Assembly (NCBI RefSeq): GCF_002288925.2
Contig: NW_022098045.1
Location: 530,184 to 594,183, forward strand
Source: Delphinapterus leucas
Lineage: Eukaryota; Chordata; Mammalia; Artiodactyla; Monodontidae
Length of the DNA stretch: 64,000 bases
Direction of reading: 5' to 3'
Shown: one piece after another, positions 10,346 through 22,329 of the stretch
Position numbering within the stretch: the first letter of the stretch is position 1
How the letters are laid out: each line of letters begins with the position of its first letter
Notes under the pieces: model-generated
The model's input: the letters and a program-made list of their open reading frames with translations, nothing else
What the model was told of the DNA's origin: nothing
The model's database searches: none
Position numbers and translations under genes: made by a program

Positions 10346-11929
10346 ATTTCCTAGAGGTATGAGCTACTTAGGTGTAGTAACACTTTGGGTGCTTTTTGAG
10401 GTTATCCTAATAAGCTTTTTCTCCTTTTAAGAATTTATTTGTATAATGAAATCGTTTTTCCTCATCTTCAGTTAGAGAGTAGAATATTGAAAAATGAAGG
10501 CATGTTTGATATAATTCATTTTTTTCCTTATTCTGTGTAGTGCCTTGGAATGTTGTTGTCAATTATAAAATTTATTAGTACTGAGATTAGTAATGCCAAA
10601 AATGTTTAAATACAGTCTTCCCCCATAAGAGCTGTTCAGTAATAACTTTCTACCATAACATCTTTTAAATTATTATATCATTGTTGAGACAATCACCTTT
10701 TTTTTTTCTCCTTGGGTATAAAGACTCTTCCTACGCTAAAATATACTAAACAAGTATGCAATAAAGAACAATATTTAAACATTTCCAGCTCAGACAAAAA
10801 CATAATAATTTACTTGATACTACACAGAGATTATCATTTTGAACACACTTGAACTGTACATCAGGTAATTTTGCTTTGCATTAAGTATGTGAAATGAGAG
10901 GAGTGAAAAAGTTATATCTTTTAGAACTCTCATCTGTTATATGTAGATGCCATTTCCATGTGTTTTGAAGTTTCCTAAAGGTGTTTTTTTGTGTTATAAC
11001 TTAATTTTAAGTGGAGTTTGAATGCCAGATAACCATTAGTCCCCAAAAGGGTGGAAGACTGGTGGGGGAAAATGGTACAGAAAGCAGAACTCACCTTCCA
11101 AAGAATGATTTCTTTATTCCTCTCCTCCACCAACCATCACTGATTATCAAATTTTCTTTCTTGGCAAGTACAGTAAACCTTGTTTACAATATATTTTATG
11201 CACAATCTATATTGTGTATTTCTTGTAAACTTGTTATTATTCAATCGATACATTTTTGGTATCTTAGGATATAATATAATGTGCCCCATTAGAATTAATG
11301 GAAGATATTTCACTTAAAGCTTTTTAATTAGTGACAGCTTTTTTTTCAGTAATAAAAGACATAAAGTGAGGGACAGGTATGTAATTTGAATTTGATTCTG
11401 TTACATACTCCCTTTCCCCCACCTCTTAAAAACTTACTGTGACTGCAGCTCTGTAATTGTATGTTTAATGAGGTATAAATTCTTAATGTGATATTGATGT
11501 TCTCAGAATATTTTGTATGAATGAAGATTTGGGTTTGGTTCAAAGATTTCACAAAAAATTAACACCAAGCTCTGTTTTGGCAGATTTTGAATTGATAAAT
11601 ATCAAAGTGTTTCTTTTAAGAATTAAGACCATCCTCAAAGAAGATTATTATCAATATGGCTACTCTTTGAATTCATTTAATTTTAGTTCTGTGCCTAGAA
11701 TAAAATAAGTACTACACAGATCAATGTCCATTGTACTAGAATATAAAAGGTGACAATTAGAAGTCAAACTAGGTAACAGTACTTTAGTTTTTGGTTTATG
11801 TTTTTATGATTACCTTAAAAATATTTTAGGTATAAAATAACAAGTACCATAAATAGAATAAAAGAATCATCAAATATCAGATATTAAAATCCTTTCTTAA
11901 CCATTGTAACTTAGACTCTGTGGTAGACA
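10346..11929. other. Intergenic, no gene or clear repeat seen
   Basis: AT-rich single-copy-looking sequence. The open frames at 11011-11274 and 11517-11708 have no recognisable domain and no exon structure. Confidence 0.6.
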
Positions 11930-12020
11930 AAATTTATTACCATTTTACAGATGTGAGAGGCTGAGGGATTTCTCAAGATCCCACAAAGACTAAAGCTGAA
12001 ACAAAACCCAGATATTTTGA
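11930..12020 (-). repeat. MIR SINE remnant
   Basis: Inverted MIR core: TTATTACCATTTTACAGATGT, GAGAGGCTGAGGGATTTCTC and AAGATCCCACAAAGACTAAAG, the reverse complement of the usual GTGACCTTGGGCAAG...CATCTGTAAAATG block. Confidence 0.6.
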
Positions 12021-12035
12021 CTCTCTAGAGTGGGG

Positions 12036-13868
12036 TTTCATTTTATTTTAGTGAGTAGCGACTCTAGTTTTACTTCTGCTCTTTATATCTAGGGTCATTT
12101 TTCTTTCCGTCCCTAACTCTGTCTAGTATTTCATGCCCATTTAAAATAGCAATTTGAAAATAAAAATCCGATAACAAAAGTAGTTTAAGCCCATGATTAT
12201 TTTATAGTGAAATCAGTAATTGTAGCCCTTTGCCACATGAGGTCATTATATACTTGGTTCTTTCCTCTGCTCTGCCTCTAATCCAAGCATCATAATCTTG
12301 ATGATGAGTGGTTGGGAAAAGATAGGAGCTGATGAGAGGTCTTTTGCATTGCCAGAGCAAAAGCATTAATTGATTAATAAAAACTTTATTGAGTGAGATT
12401 TTATGTGTACAGATGTTGGGGAGGGAAGAAAATGAGCTGTCAGAATAAATACAGGCAATCAAAAAGGCAATACTTTTAGAATTATTTTACTATAAGAAAG
12501 TCTGGTACCCAACTCCCAGGGGCTTCTCTAAGTATTAGATTGAATAATACCAATTGTTTTTTTATGGGATAGTGATTGGTTAGATAATTATGCCTAACAG
12601 GTTGCCAGGAAACTTAAATTTTCTAACGTTCCCTCATTAGACTGTTTGTTAAGGGTTATCTTGCAAGACTGTTTCCCATTTACTTAGCAATTATGTATAC
12701 AAAGAAACTTAACAGTTATTTTTACTGTTCTGTGGAACTGCATGGAGCTCAGAGATGCTTATTTTTCTAAGAAGGAAGTTTTACTTAACAAAACCATGAT
12801 CTAGAAAGTGATTCAGTAACAGAGTTAGGTGAAACCTGATTTTTGATTGACCCATCTTCTGAAACATATCACCTTTTAATGTTACTTGGCATCACTTCAA
12901 AATGGTGGTGGTATTTTGGTGATATTGAATATATTTATATGTGTGTGTATGCACTGTTTTTACCATTATCCCTTGCTTAAACTAATAAGATTCATTCAAA
13001 GATAAGGCATCTTCTAAAGCTGCCATTTTGTCCTTGCTGTTACTGTCAGCTAGAGTGGAATAATTTTATATTAGAAGAGTAAATTAGGAAATTGGCTAAT
13101 GTTATAAAACAATTTATGCTTCACTTGGCTCAGCAACACTATTTTGATATGTTGTACAGAGCTTAGAATACTAGTTATCAAATTCCTGCCTTGGGGACAG
13201 AATAGACGGTATGGGCATAAGTTATTATTTTGCTGATGGTTGACATGAACTGGTTGCTAGATTAGTAACCAGTTAAGTATGATAACTAATTTTTAACAGA
13301 CTGACCTTAAATAGACAATTGAATATTGTCCTTTTCAGAATAGTTACCTTGAGAGACTATACGTTTATTCCAAAGATTCTGCCATTATTCAAAACACTCT
13401 TGGATCTGAGTTTAGAATCTGAGTTATATAACTGTTTAAATGTGATTCAGGTTCTTTTTGTGTGTGTGACTGGATATAGTTTTTTGTTTTTTTTTTTAAT
13501 GACCATAAATCATTTAGTGGTGAGTCTAATGAACAAAATGGATAGTAAAACTTGAAAAAAGCTGCTTTTGGCCATAAAAGAAGGTAACAATAAGGCACTT
13601 AGATTTCTTGTTCAGTTTATGAAATATATGTGAAGGAAATTCATACGTTTTTTGCTAATGCAAATGTTTATGACTAACGGCAGACTCTAAACAACACATA
13701 ACCTATTGGTATGGTTGCTTTGAAGGCAATCCTCAGTACAAGGTTCTGGTATAGTTAAAAAAACCCAAACAGACCCAAACATTGTGTCCTATTATGTTTA
13801 CATTCGGTATATACCACAGTCAGCTGTTGTTAAGTAAGAATTTATCTTTAGTATTTTTAACATCACAG
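12036..13868. other. Intergenic, nothing assigned
   Basis: AT-rich, with short chance frames only (for example 12202-12462 and 13319-13555). No repeat family recognised by eye. Confidence 0.55.
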
Positions 13869-14110
13869 AGGCAGTAATGATTAAGAACACAGGTTCCCAA
13901 GACAGACTGCTGGCTTCAAATCCTGACCCTGCCACTTATTGTCTAACATTAGGCAAGTCATTATAATCTTGGGAAAGTAATATATTTAAATTTCTTTATA
14001 AGAGGGCCATAAGTAATAGTACCTACTTATAAAGTTGTGCAATTTTAATGTGTAGTATATATAAAGCACTTAGAACAATGCTCAATGCATGTTAGCCATT
14101 ACTATTAGTA
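13869..14110 (+). repeat. MIR SINE remnant
   Basis: A fairly complete MIR: AGGCAGTAATGATTAAGAAC, ACTGCTGGCTTCAAATCCTG, GACCCTGCCACTTATTGTC, ATAGTACCTACTTATAAAG and AAAGCACTTAGAACAATGC in the correct order. Confidence 0.8.
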
Positions 14111-14344
14111 CTTTTATTTCCTTTCATTCAACATCTTGGTTGCTGAAAGCATCTGGAAAATTGGTAAGTTTGTGCAGTTATAAAAAAAAAGTGAATAAAA
14201 TGGAACTATAGTAGGATAATCACTGTATTTTTTGAGTGGAAATAGCTATGGTGTGTGGAGAGAGAGATTCACCAAACTTCATTGTTGTTACCTTTGGTGA
14301 GTGGGATTGGAATGGTGGTTGAGATTCTTGGGAGAAGGTTTTCA

Positions 14345-14465
14345 TTTAATATTAAATTTATTCATTCAGCAAATATTTATTGATCTCCTACTGCATGCCA
14401 GGGACTGATGAAAGAACATCTAAGTTGTTAGGAGTCACTCTTCCCCTTGAGTAAGTTTGGAGTGA
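14345..14465 (-). repeat. L2 LINE 3'-end remnant
   Basis: TTATTCATTCAGCAAATATTTA followed by CTGCATGCCAGGGACTG is the inverted 3' terminus of L2 (the (TGAATGAATAAA) tail region). Confidence 0.55.
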
Positions 14466-14768
14466 TAAAGGAGATTAAATTGTGTAAGTTCTTAGCATTT
14501 TCCTTTATTTTTATTTTCTGTGCTTTTACTTTTTGAGTGGCGCTGAATATAAACATTTTTGATATCTCCATTAATGTTTCAGAAAATTACGATTTTTCAT
14601 TTCTGAATGTAAATGTTCTTTGAAATAAAGTAGCTTTATTTTCAGATTATAAAATTAATAAATATTTGTTATGGAGAACGCTCAGGAGATTTTGATGCTT
14701 GATATTTCTAACACCAAGAGAACTTCCTTCTCTTGGTAAGTAGATGAGATTAATAGGCTATGGTTTTT

Positions 14769-16571
14769 CAACCCAGTGGAAGAATGGGCAGAAGACCTAA
14801 ATAGACATTTCTCCAAAGACCTACAGATGGCCAACAGGCACATGAAAAGATGATCAACATTGCTGATTATTAGAGAAATGCAAATCAAAACTACAATGAG
14901 GTACTACCTCCTACCATTCAGAATGGCCATCATTAAAAAGTCTACAAATAACAAATGCTGGAGAGGGTGTGGAGGAAAGGGAAGCGTCCTACACTGTTGG
15001 TGGGAAGGTAAATTGGTGCAGCCACTTGGAAAACAGCATGGAGGTTCCTCAAAAAACTAAAAATAGAGTTGCCATATGATCCAGCAATCCCACTGCTGGG
15101 CATATATGCAGAGAAAACCGTAATTTGAAAAGATACATGTACCCCAGTGTTCATTGCAGCACATTTACAATAGCCAGGACATGGAAGCAACCTAAGTGTC
15201 CATCAACGGAGGAATGGATAAAGAAGATGTGGCACATATATACAATGGAATATTACTCAGCCATAAAAAGAAACGAAATTGAGTTATTTTTAGTGAGATG
15301 GATGGATCTAGAATCTGTCATGCAGAGTGCAGTAAGTCAGAAAGAGAAAAACAAATACTGTATGCTAACACATATATATGGAATCTAAAAAAAAAAAAAA
15401 AGGGCAAGAAGAACCTAGGGGCAAGACGGGAATAAAGACGCAGACCTACTAGAGAATGGACTTGAGGACACGGGGAGGGGGAAGGGTAAGCTGTGACAAA
15501 GTGAGAGAGTGGCATGGACATATATACACTACCAAATGTAAAATAGATAGCTAGTGGGAAGCAGCCGCATAGCACAGGGAGATCAGCTTGGTGCTTTGTG
15601 ACCACCTAGAGGGGGGGGATAGGGAGGGTGGGAGGGAGGGAGACGGAAGAGGGAAGAGATATGGGTATATAGGTGCATGTATAACTGATTCACTTTGTTA
15701 TAAATCAGAAACACCATTGTAAAGCAATTATACTCCAATAAAGATGTTTAAAAAAAAAAGATGTGGTACATATATACAATGGAATATTACTCAGCAGTAA
15801 AAAAGAATGAAGTAATGCCATTTGTAGCTACATGGATGGGCCTAGAGATTGTCATACTGAGTGAAGTAAGTCAGACAGAGAAAGACAAACATCATATGAT
15901 ATCGCTTATATGTGGAATCGAAAAACATGGTACAAATGAACTTATTTACAGAAAAGAAATAGAGCCACAGATATAGAAAACCAATTTATGGTTACCAAGG
16001 GGGAAATCTCCCATCAACTGGGAGATTGGGATTGACATATACACACTACTATATATAAAATAGGTAACTAATTAGAACCTATTCTATAATGCAGGGAACT
16101 ATATTCAATACTCTGTAATGACCTATAGAGGAATAGAATCTAAAAAAGAGTGAATTTATGTATAACTGATTCACTTTGCTGTACAGCAGAAACTATCACA
16201 ACATTGTAAATCAACTATACTCCAATAAAAATTAATTTAAAAGATGTGGTACATATATACAATGGAATACTACTCAGCCATAAAAAATAAAATAATGCCA
16301 TTTGTAGCAGCATGGATGGGTCTAGAGATGATTATACTTAGTGAAGTAAGTCAGAAAGAGGAAGGCAAGTATCATATGATATCACTTATATGTGGAATCT
16401 AAAATATGACGTAAGTGAACTTATCTACAAAACAAACAGACTCACAGACATAGAGAACAGACTTGTGGTTGCCAAGGGGGAAAGGGAGTTATATATATAA
16501 CGGAATCATTTTGCTGTACAATAGAAATTAACACAGCATTGTAAATCAACTACAATAAAATACATTTTAAA
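14769..16571 (+). mobile_element. Composite L1 with three tandem L1 3' ends in one insertion
   Basis: A 5'-truncated L1 starts at 14769 within ORF2 (TGGGCAGAAGACCTAAATAG; the protein includes [16 protein letters not shown] and MWHIYTMEYYSAIKRNE). Its 3'UTR ends in a short A run at 15759. A second L1 3' segment follows directly from GATGTGGTACATATATAC (15760-16242), then a third from the same point (16243-16571), which lacks part of its 3'UTR. The second and third are of a different, older-looking L1 3'UTR type. One perfect 17-bp target-site duplication, AATAGGCTATGGTTTTT, encloses the whole (14752-14768 and 16572-16588), so it arrived in one event. Confidence 0.92.
15622..15640 (+). other. 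G-quadruplex-type tract in L1 3'UTR
   Basis: Five runs of GGG separated by single bases (GGGAGGGTGGGAGGGAGGG), following a run of eight G at 15611-15618. G-rich polypurine tracts are a known feature of mammalian L1 3'UTRs. Confidence 0.75.
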
Positions 16572-16588
16572 AATAGGCTATGGTTTTT

Positions 16589-17744
16589 ATCTATTGTTTT
16601 TAAGCAAGATGTATAAGGATGTTTGTACCCCTTCCTAGAACATATGTTGCAACAAAGAACTTTCAATGTCTATAAATTATCCTTAGTTGTTTAGAAATTG
16701 CCCTTGCTCTTTCTATTTTCTTATTTAAGTAAAAGAACATTATGATTAGTGTTATGAGTCCAATATTTCTGCCCCGGGGAAGTGATAAAAACCAAAATTC
16801 TGAATTCCGTATTGAAAATGTAATAATACAGAGTTTTTAAAACTAAGATTGGATTATTAGCAAAATTTATTGACTTTTATGTTTAGTGATAGATACTTAA
16901 TGGGCATAAATTGAAAGTTATAAATTAGGCTTTTGATATATTAATTTTTTCCATTGATTTATAATTCGAGTTTTTTTTTACTTGATTTCTGTTGGCATTG
17001 AGAATAAACCTAAACATTTTTCTTTTCTTTATAAAAGTACAACACTCCCATTAAAACAATTTGGACATTGCAGAAATATTGAAATAAGGTAATCCCTAGA
17101 TCCTATCATTCAGAGGTACCAACCTAGCAGACTGTTGCCTTCCAGCTTTATGTACTTACATCTACAAAGAAACATTTTTCTTTTTTACCAAATTGAGTTC
17201 ATGCTATAGATTCAATATTATGTCCTGCTTTTTTTTTTACCTTAAAGTATATTGTAAAAAAATTTCTTGCATCTAAGTTATTTTTGAAAATTTAGTTAAA
17301 CCCATAATTTCTTGGCTCTGTAAAATTTGAAATGTTAGAAAATATGAGAAGAAAAAAGATCTGTAATCCTGCCACTGAGAGTTAGCTACTTACACATTAG
17401 TATTTCCTGCTAAACTGTTTCTTTGTTCCCACCTTCAAACAAAACAAATATCCATGGTAACTCTTTATTTAATTTCTTTTGTTAAATGAATAATCATTTT
17501 GAAAAATGAACTTCTTTAAAGAAATTTATCTTTATATAATTAATATGATTAGTAAATTCATATTTTCACACTTTGTAGAACTTTTGCATTTGTAAAGGAC
17601 CTCTAATTCGAATTTATTGTAACATTTTCTCTTTAAAATATATTTGTACATGCTTACATGTGTATGTGAAAGTCCTTAAGTGCTGTTTTATGTTGGAATC
17701 TTTAGGGAGAGAGTAGATGTGTGTGCATGTGTGTGTGTATGTGC
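16589..17744. other. Intergenic, nothing assigned
   Basis: AT-rich sequence with no recognised repeat or exon. Confidence 0.5.
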
Positions 17745-17915
17745 ACGTGTGTGACAAATTTGAAGACACTTTTTTATCTGGCTGGGCTTGGGTAAGCTTC
17801 AACTTCTGTGAGCCTCGGTTTTCTCATTTCTCAGATTGTAATGGTAGGACCTTTCCAAATCTGTGAAAGGACCTCTTAAATTATAAAACATACAAATGTT
17901 AATAGTTATTATTTA
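17745..17915 (+). repeat. MIR SINE remnant
   Basis: GGGTAAGCTTCAACTTCTGTGAG, then CTCGGTTTTCTCATTTCTCAG, then AAATGTTAATAGTTATTATT match the 3' half of MIR. A short imperfect TG/TA-type repeat lies just upstream (17716-17755). Confidence 0.5.
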
Positions 17916-19614
17916 AGGGGCTCTAGGAAAGAAAAATAAAAGGCAAAGGCAGTCCCTGATTCCATCAAGTTATGGTCAGATTTCCTATCAAGGTAGGTGG
18001 AAATTGGGTATGGGGACCTTGCTGTAAGAAACGCAGAATATAGTTTTGCATTGAATTTCGCATCTTTCTTATTAGCAGAAGGTACAGATTATCCTAACAG
18101 ATCACATGTCTAGATCTTAGGGCAAGAGAGAATGTAATTCTTTTTGTACCATTTTAATTTTGAACAAGCCATGTTTATGGTACCTAGCTCTTAGAAAAAA
18201 TAAAAAGAACAAGAGAGAAGTGGTATATCTGCCCACCACCATCTGCTATTTTTAGATTGGCTAGGAAGCCCTATTTGGCCGCCTTTGCCCATGTCATTTG
18301 GCAACTCTTGAGCCTGCATCATTTAGAGATAAAAGAAGCTTAGAAGGTGGAAAACTGAATTTCTTTGATTTTCCAGTCATCATTGATGAAAAAATATATC
18401 ACCACAAACAATTTGAAGGACGTTGGCTGTAAGTAAAACAATAAGTGTTTTCATTTAGTGAGATGGGCTTATGCGACACAAAAGACATGATGTATTTCCA
18501 CCTTTCTGCCTTAATAGGGGGTGAAGAATGTATGAACCTTCTGTCCTGGTTTGATTTTTATTTATTATCAAGAGAAATAATAGTTTAGAAAAAGATGTAA
18601 ATACTGTGCATATATATACATATAATATAAATATATGCTTATATATTTTTATGGCCTTTTAGAATAAAATTCTTAGAAAAGAAAGGGAAACTATGAATGT
18701 CAAGGAAAGAAGCACAGAAACAATCTGGGAAATGACAGATTTTAAGATTAATGTACTAAGATGAATTTGAAAACTAAAGAAAGTAAATAGAGAAATCTAA
18801 TTTTCCATCTACTTGGATAAAGGGACATAATATTATACCCATGGATCAGTTTTAAATGAGCATACATTTGGGCATTTTATAGGTAATAAAATTTAACCTG
18901 TTTTATCTGTGGTATCTATAAAGTGTTCTGAAACATTTCTATTGTTGGATATAGTAACTTACCAAAAGCTCTAGTAAAAGTCAGGTTATATATTGTAGGT
19001 AGTTTTTCTTTTGCCTATATTATTATTTTACTAGCTTCCTACACTAACTTTCCTTTAACTGTTAAACTTTAACTGTTAAATTATCATTTTCCTATAATTG
19101 AAGAATTTTATTAAATGAGTTACCAAATGTTAAGTGCTCAATAAATGTTTATTATTACAATTGTGTTGATATTTTTAATATGTGCACAAATTCTAATGAA
19201 ATTATATCATTATACTTTCTAATTATATTAGAAAGTTTATTTAAAGCCTGTCCTATTGCAAGCCATATTAATTATTTTACATAGCTGTGCATTAAAAAGA
19301 TGAAATTCACTTTCTCATAGCTGTTCCAAAGTTGATATTTTCCTCCATCTCCAAAAGAGTTTGAGAAAAACTTATACTATAATCTTAGTCTTATGTCTAG
19401 TAGTAACGGAAAATAATTTTGCCTACTAGGAAAAGTTGTGGATATATTGCTCTTTTTAAATTTGTGATTATGAAGTCAGAAATGATATATTAAGGAGAAT
19501 CCATTTACAATAACTTAAATTCAAAGATAAAATTTTGTTTTTCAGGTCTAACATACTTGTAAAGAAAGTTCAGGGAACATTTATAAAGTGCTTTATTGTT
19601 TGCAAAGGACATTT
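17916..19614. other. Intergenic, nothing assigned
   Basis: AT-rich. AAGTGCTCAATAAATGTTTATTATT near 19130-19160 may be an L2 or MIR 3' tip. No exon candidate. Confidence 0.45.
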
Positions 19615-19740
19615 ACACACTTTATCATTTAATCCACACAATAACCTTGTGAGATAAATAGAAGTATTCCGTTTAATAGATGAGAAAACTGAGTCTCACA
19701 GAGGTCACAATTTGAATGTGATAAGCCAGTATTTCTACAA
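19615..19740 (-). repeat. MIR-like remnant
   Basis: CACACAATAACCTTGTGAGATAAA, then AGATGAGAAAACTGAGTCTC and AGAGGTCACAATTTGAATG, an inverted MIR-type core. Confidence 0.6.
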
Positions 19741-19854
19741 GAGACTGGATCACTGGAAAGGATTCTGTAGAAATGGTGCTTGCACAAAAGGGAACTTGTA
19801 AGGGATCCTAGGGTGTCCTTTCAAAACTATATTTCTGTGATTTGTATAGCTTTA

Positions 19855-20240
19855 GGTGGGAGGCAACATGATATAGTAGGAAACACCTGGGAAGACCTAA
19901 ATTTACTATATCCTGGCCTTGAGCAAGTAATTCAGCCTCTCTGAACCTCAATTCCTCATAGGTAACATAGGAACATTTTTTATTAACTTGCAGTGTTTTT
20001 TTAAAAAATATATCTTTATTAGAGTATAATTGCTTTACAATGTTGTGTTAGTTTCTGCTGTACAACAAAGTGACTCAGCTATATGTATACATATATCCCC
20101 ATATCCCCTCCCTCTTAAGACTCCCTCCAACCCTCCCTATCCCACCCCTCTAGGTCTGCAGTGTTATTGAAAAGATAAAATGAGTTAATGTAGAAAAGAA
20201 CTAGGCACTGAACTGCTTAATGATAGAACTATTGTTAATA
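19855..20240 (+). repeat. MIR remnant, interrupted by an L1 3' end
   Basis: The left part (GGCAACATGATATAGTAGG, CCTTGAGCAAGTAATTCAGCC, TCTGAACCTCAATTCCTCAT) and the right part (ATTGAAAAGATAAAATGAGTT, AACTAGGCACTGAAC) form one MIR. The L1 at 20000-20156 lies inside it. Confidence 0.65.
20000..20156 (-). mobile_element. L1 3' end, strongly truncated, inside MIR
   Basis: TCTTTATTAGAGTATAATTGC to CCTATCCCACCCCTCTAGGTC, the inverted last ~155 bp of a cetacean-type L1. The target-site duplication is TGCAGTGTT (19989-19997 and 20157-20165). Confidence 0.88.
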
Positions 20241-20654
20241 CATATAAATCCAAATACAGTAACCCTTCCAACATAGCACCGTAGCCACATAGCCCATTAA
20301 AGCCATACTTTTGAAGGGGAGTATAGTGTTACTAATCAGCAACTGTTTTTGGTAAATGAGGAAAATGAATGGAGAATTTATTGAAGATGTTAAAGCAGAG
20401 AAGGGAATTGCATAGAATGGAACCCATGGATATATATTTGACGTGGAAAGTAAAATCTCAATGAAAGCAATACAGATGGAAGAAAGAACACTGCAGGACA
20501 AGAAAGAGCCTGCGACCTAGCTCAGTGGAAGCAAAAAGCATGAGAATCACTTGGCTAATCCTGGGCAAACTGTTTCTGGACCGACCATGTATCAGAGAAG
20601 TCTCCAGGAACCTCTGTCATTCAGGGAAATGGAAAGTTTCAGCAGTGGAGTGGA

Positions 20655-20845
20655 ATTGCTGATGTTGGACTTGGGCTTTATAATCTGATAGACCTAGGTT
20701 AAAATTTTGGCTATGCTACTTCCTAGCTGTTTGATCTTGGACAAGTTATTTGATATCCCATGTCTCTTCTGTAAAAGGGGGATGATAAATCCTACCTCGT
20801 GGAGTTGTTTCAAAGATTAAATATGATATATGTGTAAAGTGCTTT
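20655..20845 (+). repeat. MIR SINE remnant
   Basis: CTATGCTACTTCCTAGCTGT, TGATCTTGGACAAGTTATTTG, TCTTCTGTAAAAGGGGGATG and AAGATTAAATATGATATATG follow the MIR order. Confidence 0.8.
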
Positions 20846-20859
20846 CTTGTTTTTTGTTT

Positions 20860-20972
20860 ATTGCTTCCTTTGCCAACAAAAATATAAAATCTATATGGAC
20901 AGGACCTTTGTTTTGTCCCTGTATCTGTTGTATACATGTAATAGTAGATCCTTAAACATTTGTTGAATGACC
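20860..20972 (+). repeat. L2 LINE 3'-end remnant
   Basis: ATGGACAGGACCTTTGTTTTG, then CCTTAAACATTTGTTGAATGA, the typical L2 3' terminus. Confidence 0.6.
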
Positions 20973-20987
20973 AAACAAACTTGTCGA

Positions 20988-20989
<2 letters not shown>

Positions 20990-21037
<48 letters not shown>

Positions 21038-21046
21038 TGCGCATGT
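20990..21046. repeat. (TG)n microsatellite
   Basis: A nearly pure TG run that turns into GCGCGTGCGCATGTG at its right end. The His/Thr-rich open frames across it are translations of the repeat. Confidence 0.97.
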
Positions 21047-21584
21047 GTATAATACAGTAAGCCCATTTGAGTGATGTGAGGAAAATACTCCCAAGCTGCA
21101 GTGGCTTTATAAAATTTTTATCATGATCTATCCTTGTCTAAATTTCTATTACATTTATTATACAATCACTCAGGTAATATTTAATCACATACTATTTTGT
21201 GTCCTAATCAATTTTATGTTTAATTTTTTTAATTAGATGGTTAAGCTCATGGAGAGTAGAGAGCGGTATTTATCCATCATCATCCAGTCTGATGCTATGC
21301 TCCTAGATCTCCAGGTTGGAATAATATGTGTTGTGAATTATTGGGCCACATAACCAGGAATTTATACTTGATAATGGTAATTGGTCATGGTAGGATTTTG
21401 GCCGAAGATGAAAATATGTTTTCTTCTGTTGTCTTCGATGAATATTTGTCAGATGAAAGGCTGAAAGACATGATGTCACTGGACAAGAAAAGGACAGAAA
21501 GATCTGTATGAGAGTATTTATGTTCTAATCCCAGAACAGAGTGTATGTGTTGGTGGGTATTTTGAGGTTTCTTTGACAAACATT

Positions 21585-21927
21585 TCTCTTGCTTCTGGGC
21601 CTTTGCACATATCTTTGCCTGGAAAATTTCCCTTACTCCTTCTCCTTCATCTGCTAATTCCTACTTATCAGTTTTCTGCTCAAAGTCACTTTCTCCAAGA
21701 AGCTTCTATAGTTCTGACCTAAGTCTGAACAAAGTGTCTCTCATCTGGGTTCCCATAGCACTCTACACTTTCCCTACTATAATACATATAAAATTATATT
21801 GTAATTTTCTGTTTGAGTTCCCAACTAGACAATAACTCCATGAAGATAGGAATTGTATATGTCTTACCATTACACCGTAGTGCAGTGCCTATTACTCAAT
21901 AAACGTTTGTTGAATAAATGAATGAAA
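21585..21927 (+). repeat. L2 LINE 3' part
   Basis: GGGCCTTTGCACATATCTTTG, then GCTCAAAGTCACTTTCTCCAAG, then CTCCATGAAGATAGGAATTG and TCAATAAACGTTTGTTGAATAA follow the L2 3'UTR order. Confidence 0.8.
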
Positions 21928-21959
21928 AGTGACTAAAGGAAAGGAAAAAAATCTTCAAA

Positions 21960-22165
21960 ATAAGAGCTGTCATTTATTGGATATCTGTTAAGTGTCTGGG
22001 CCTTTATAAAAGTTAATATTTAATCCTTGCAACAATCCAGATGGAGCAATTGAGTTCAGGGAACTTAACTTGGTCAAAGTGATACTGCTGAGTTTTGAAC
22101 CAGGGTCTCCCTAGACCAAAGCCTCTGTCCTTTCCACTTTAATACTGCCTCTCTCATGCCTTACA
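21960..22165 (-). repeat. MIR SINE remnant
   Basis: Inverted MIR: GTCATTTATTGGATATCTGTT, TAATCCTTGCAACAATCCAG, ACTTGGTCAAAGTGATACTGC, GAACCAGGGTCTCCCTAGAC. A second poor MIR-like stretch follows at about 22200-22320. Confidence 0.65.
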
Positions 22166-22329
22166 TTTGAGCAAGTTGTTACAGGGTACAAAAGTTTTTA
22201 CCTCTTATGACACCTTTGTAAAGCTAGATGTTATCTTCCTTTTTATATCCAGTAAGTGGCAAAGCCATGATTTTCCAATTAGATAGTCTAGATCCAGGTT
22301 CTTTCCCTTTCCATAATAACACAGCTGTC

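Noticed and set aside
15125..15976. Two separate IYTMEYYSA-containing peptides resembling a duplicated gene
   Set aside because: Both are the C-terminal part of L1 ORF2 from successive segments of the composite L1, not a host gene.
20746..21094. Histidine/threonine-repeat proteins
   Set aside because: They are translations of the (TG)n microsatellite.
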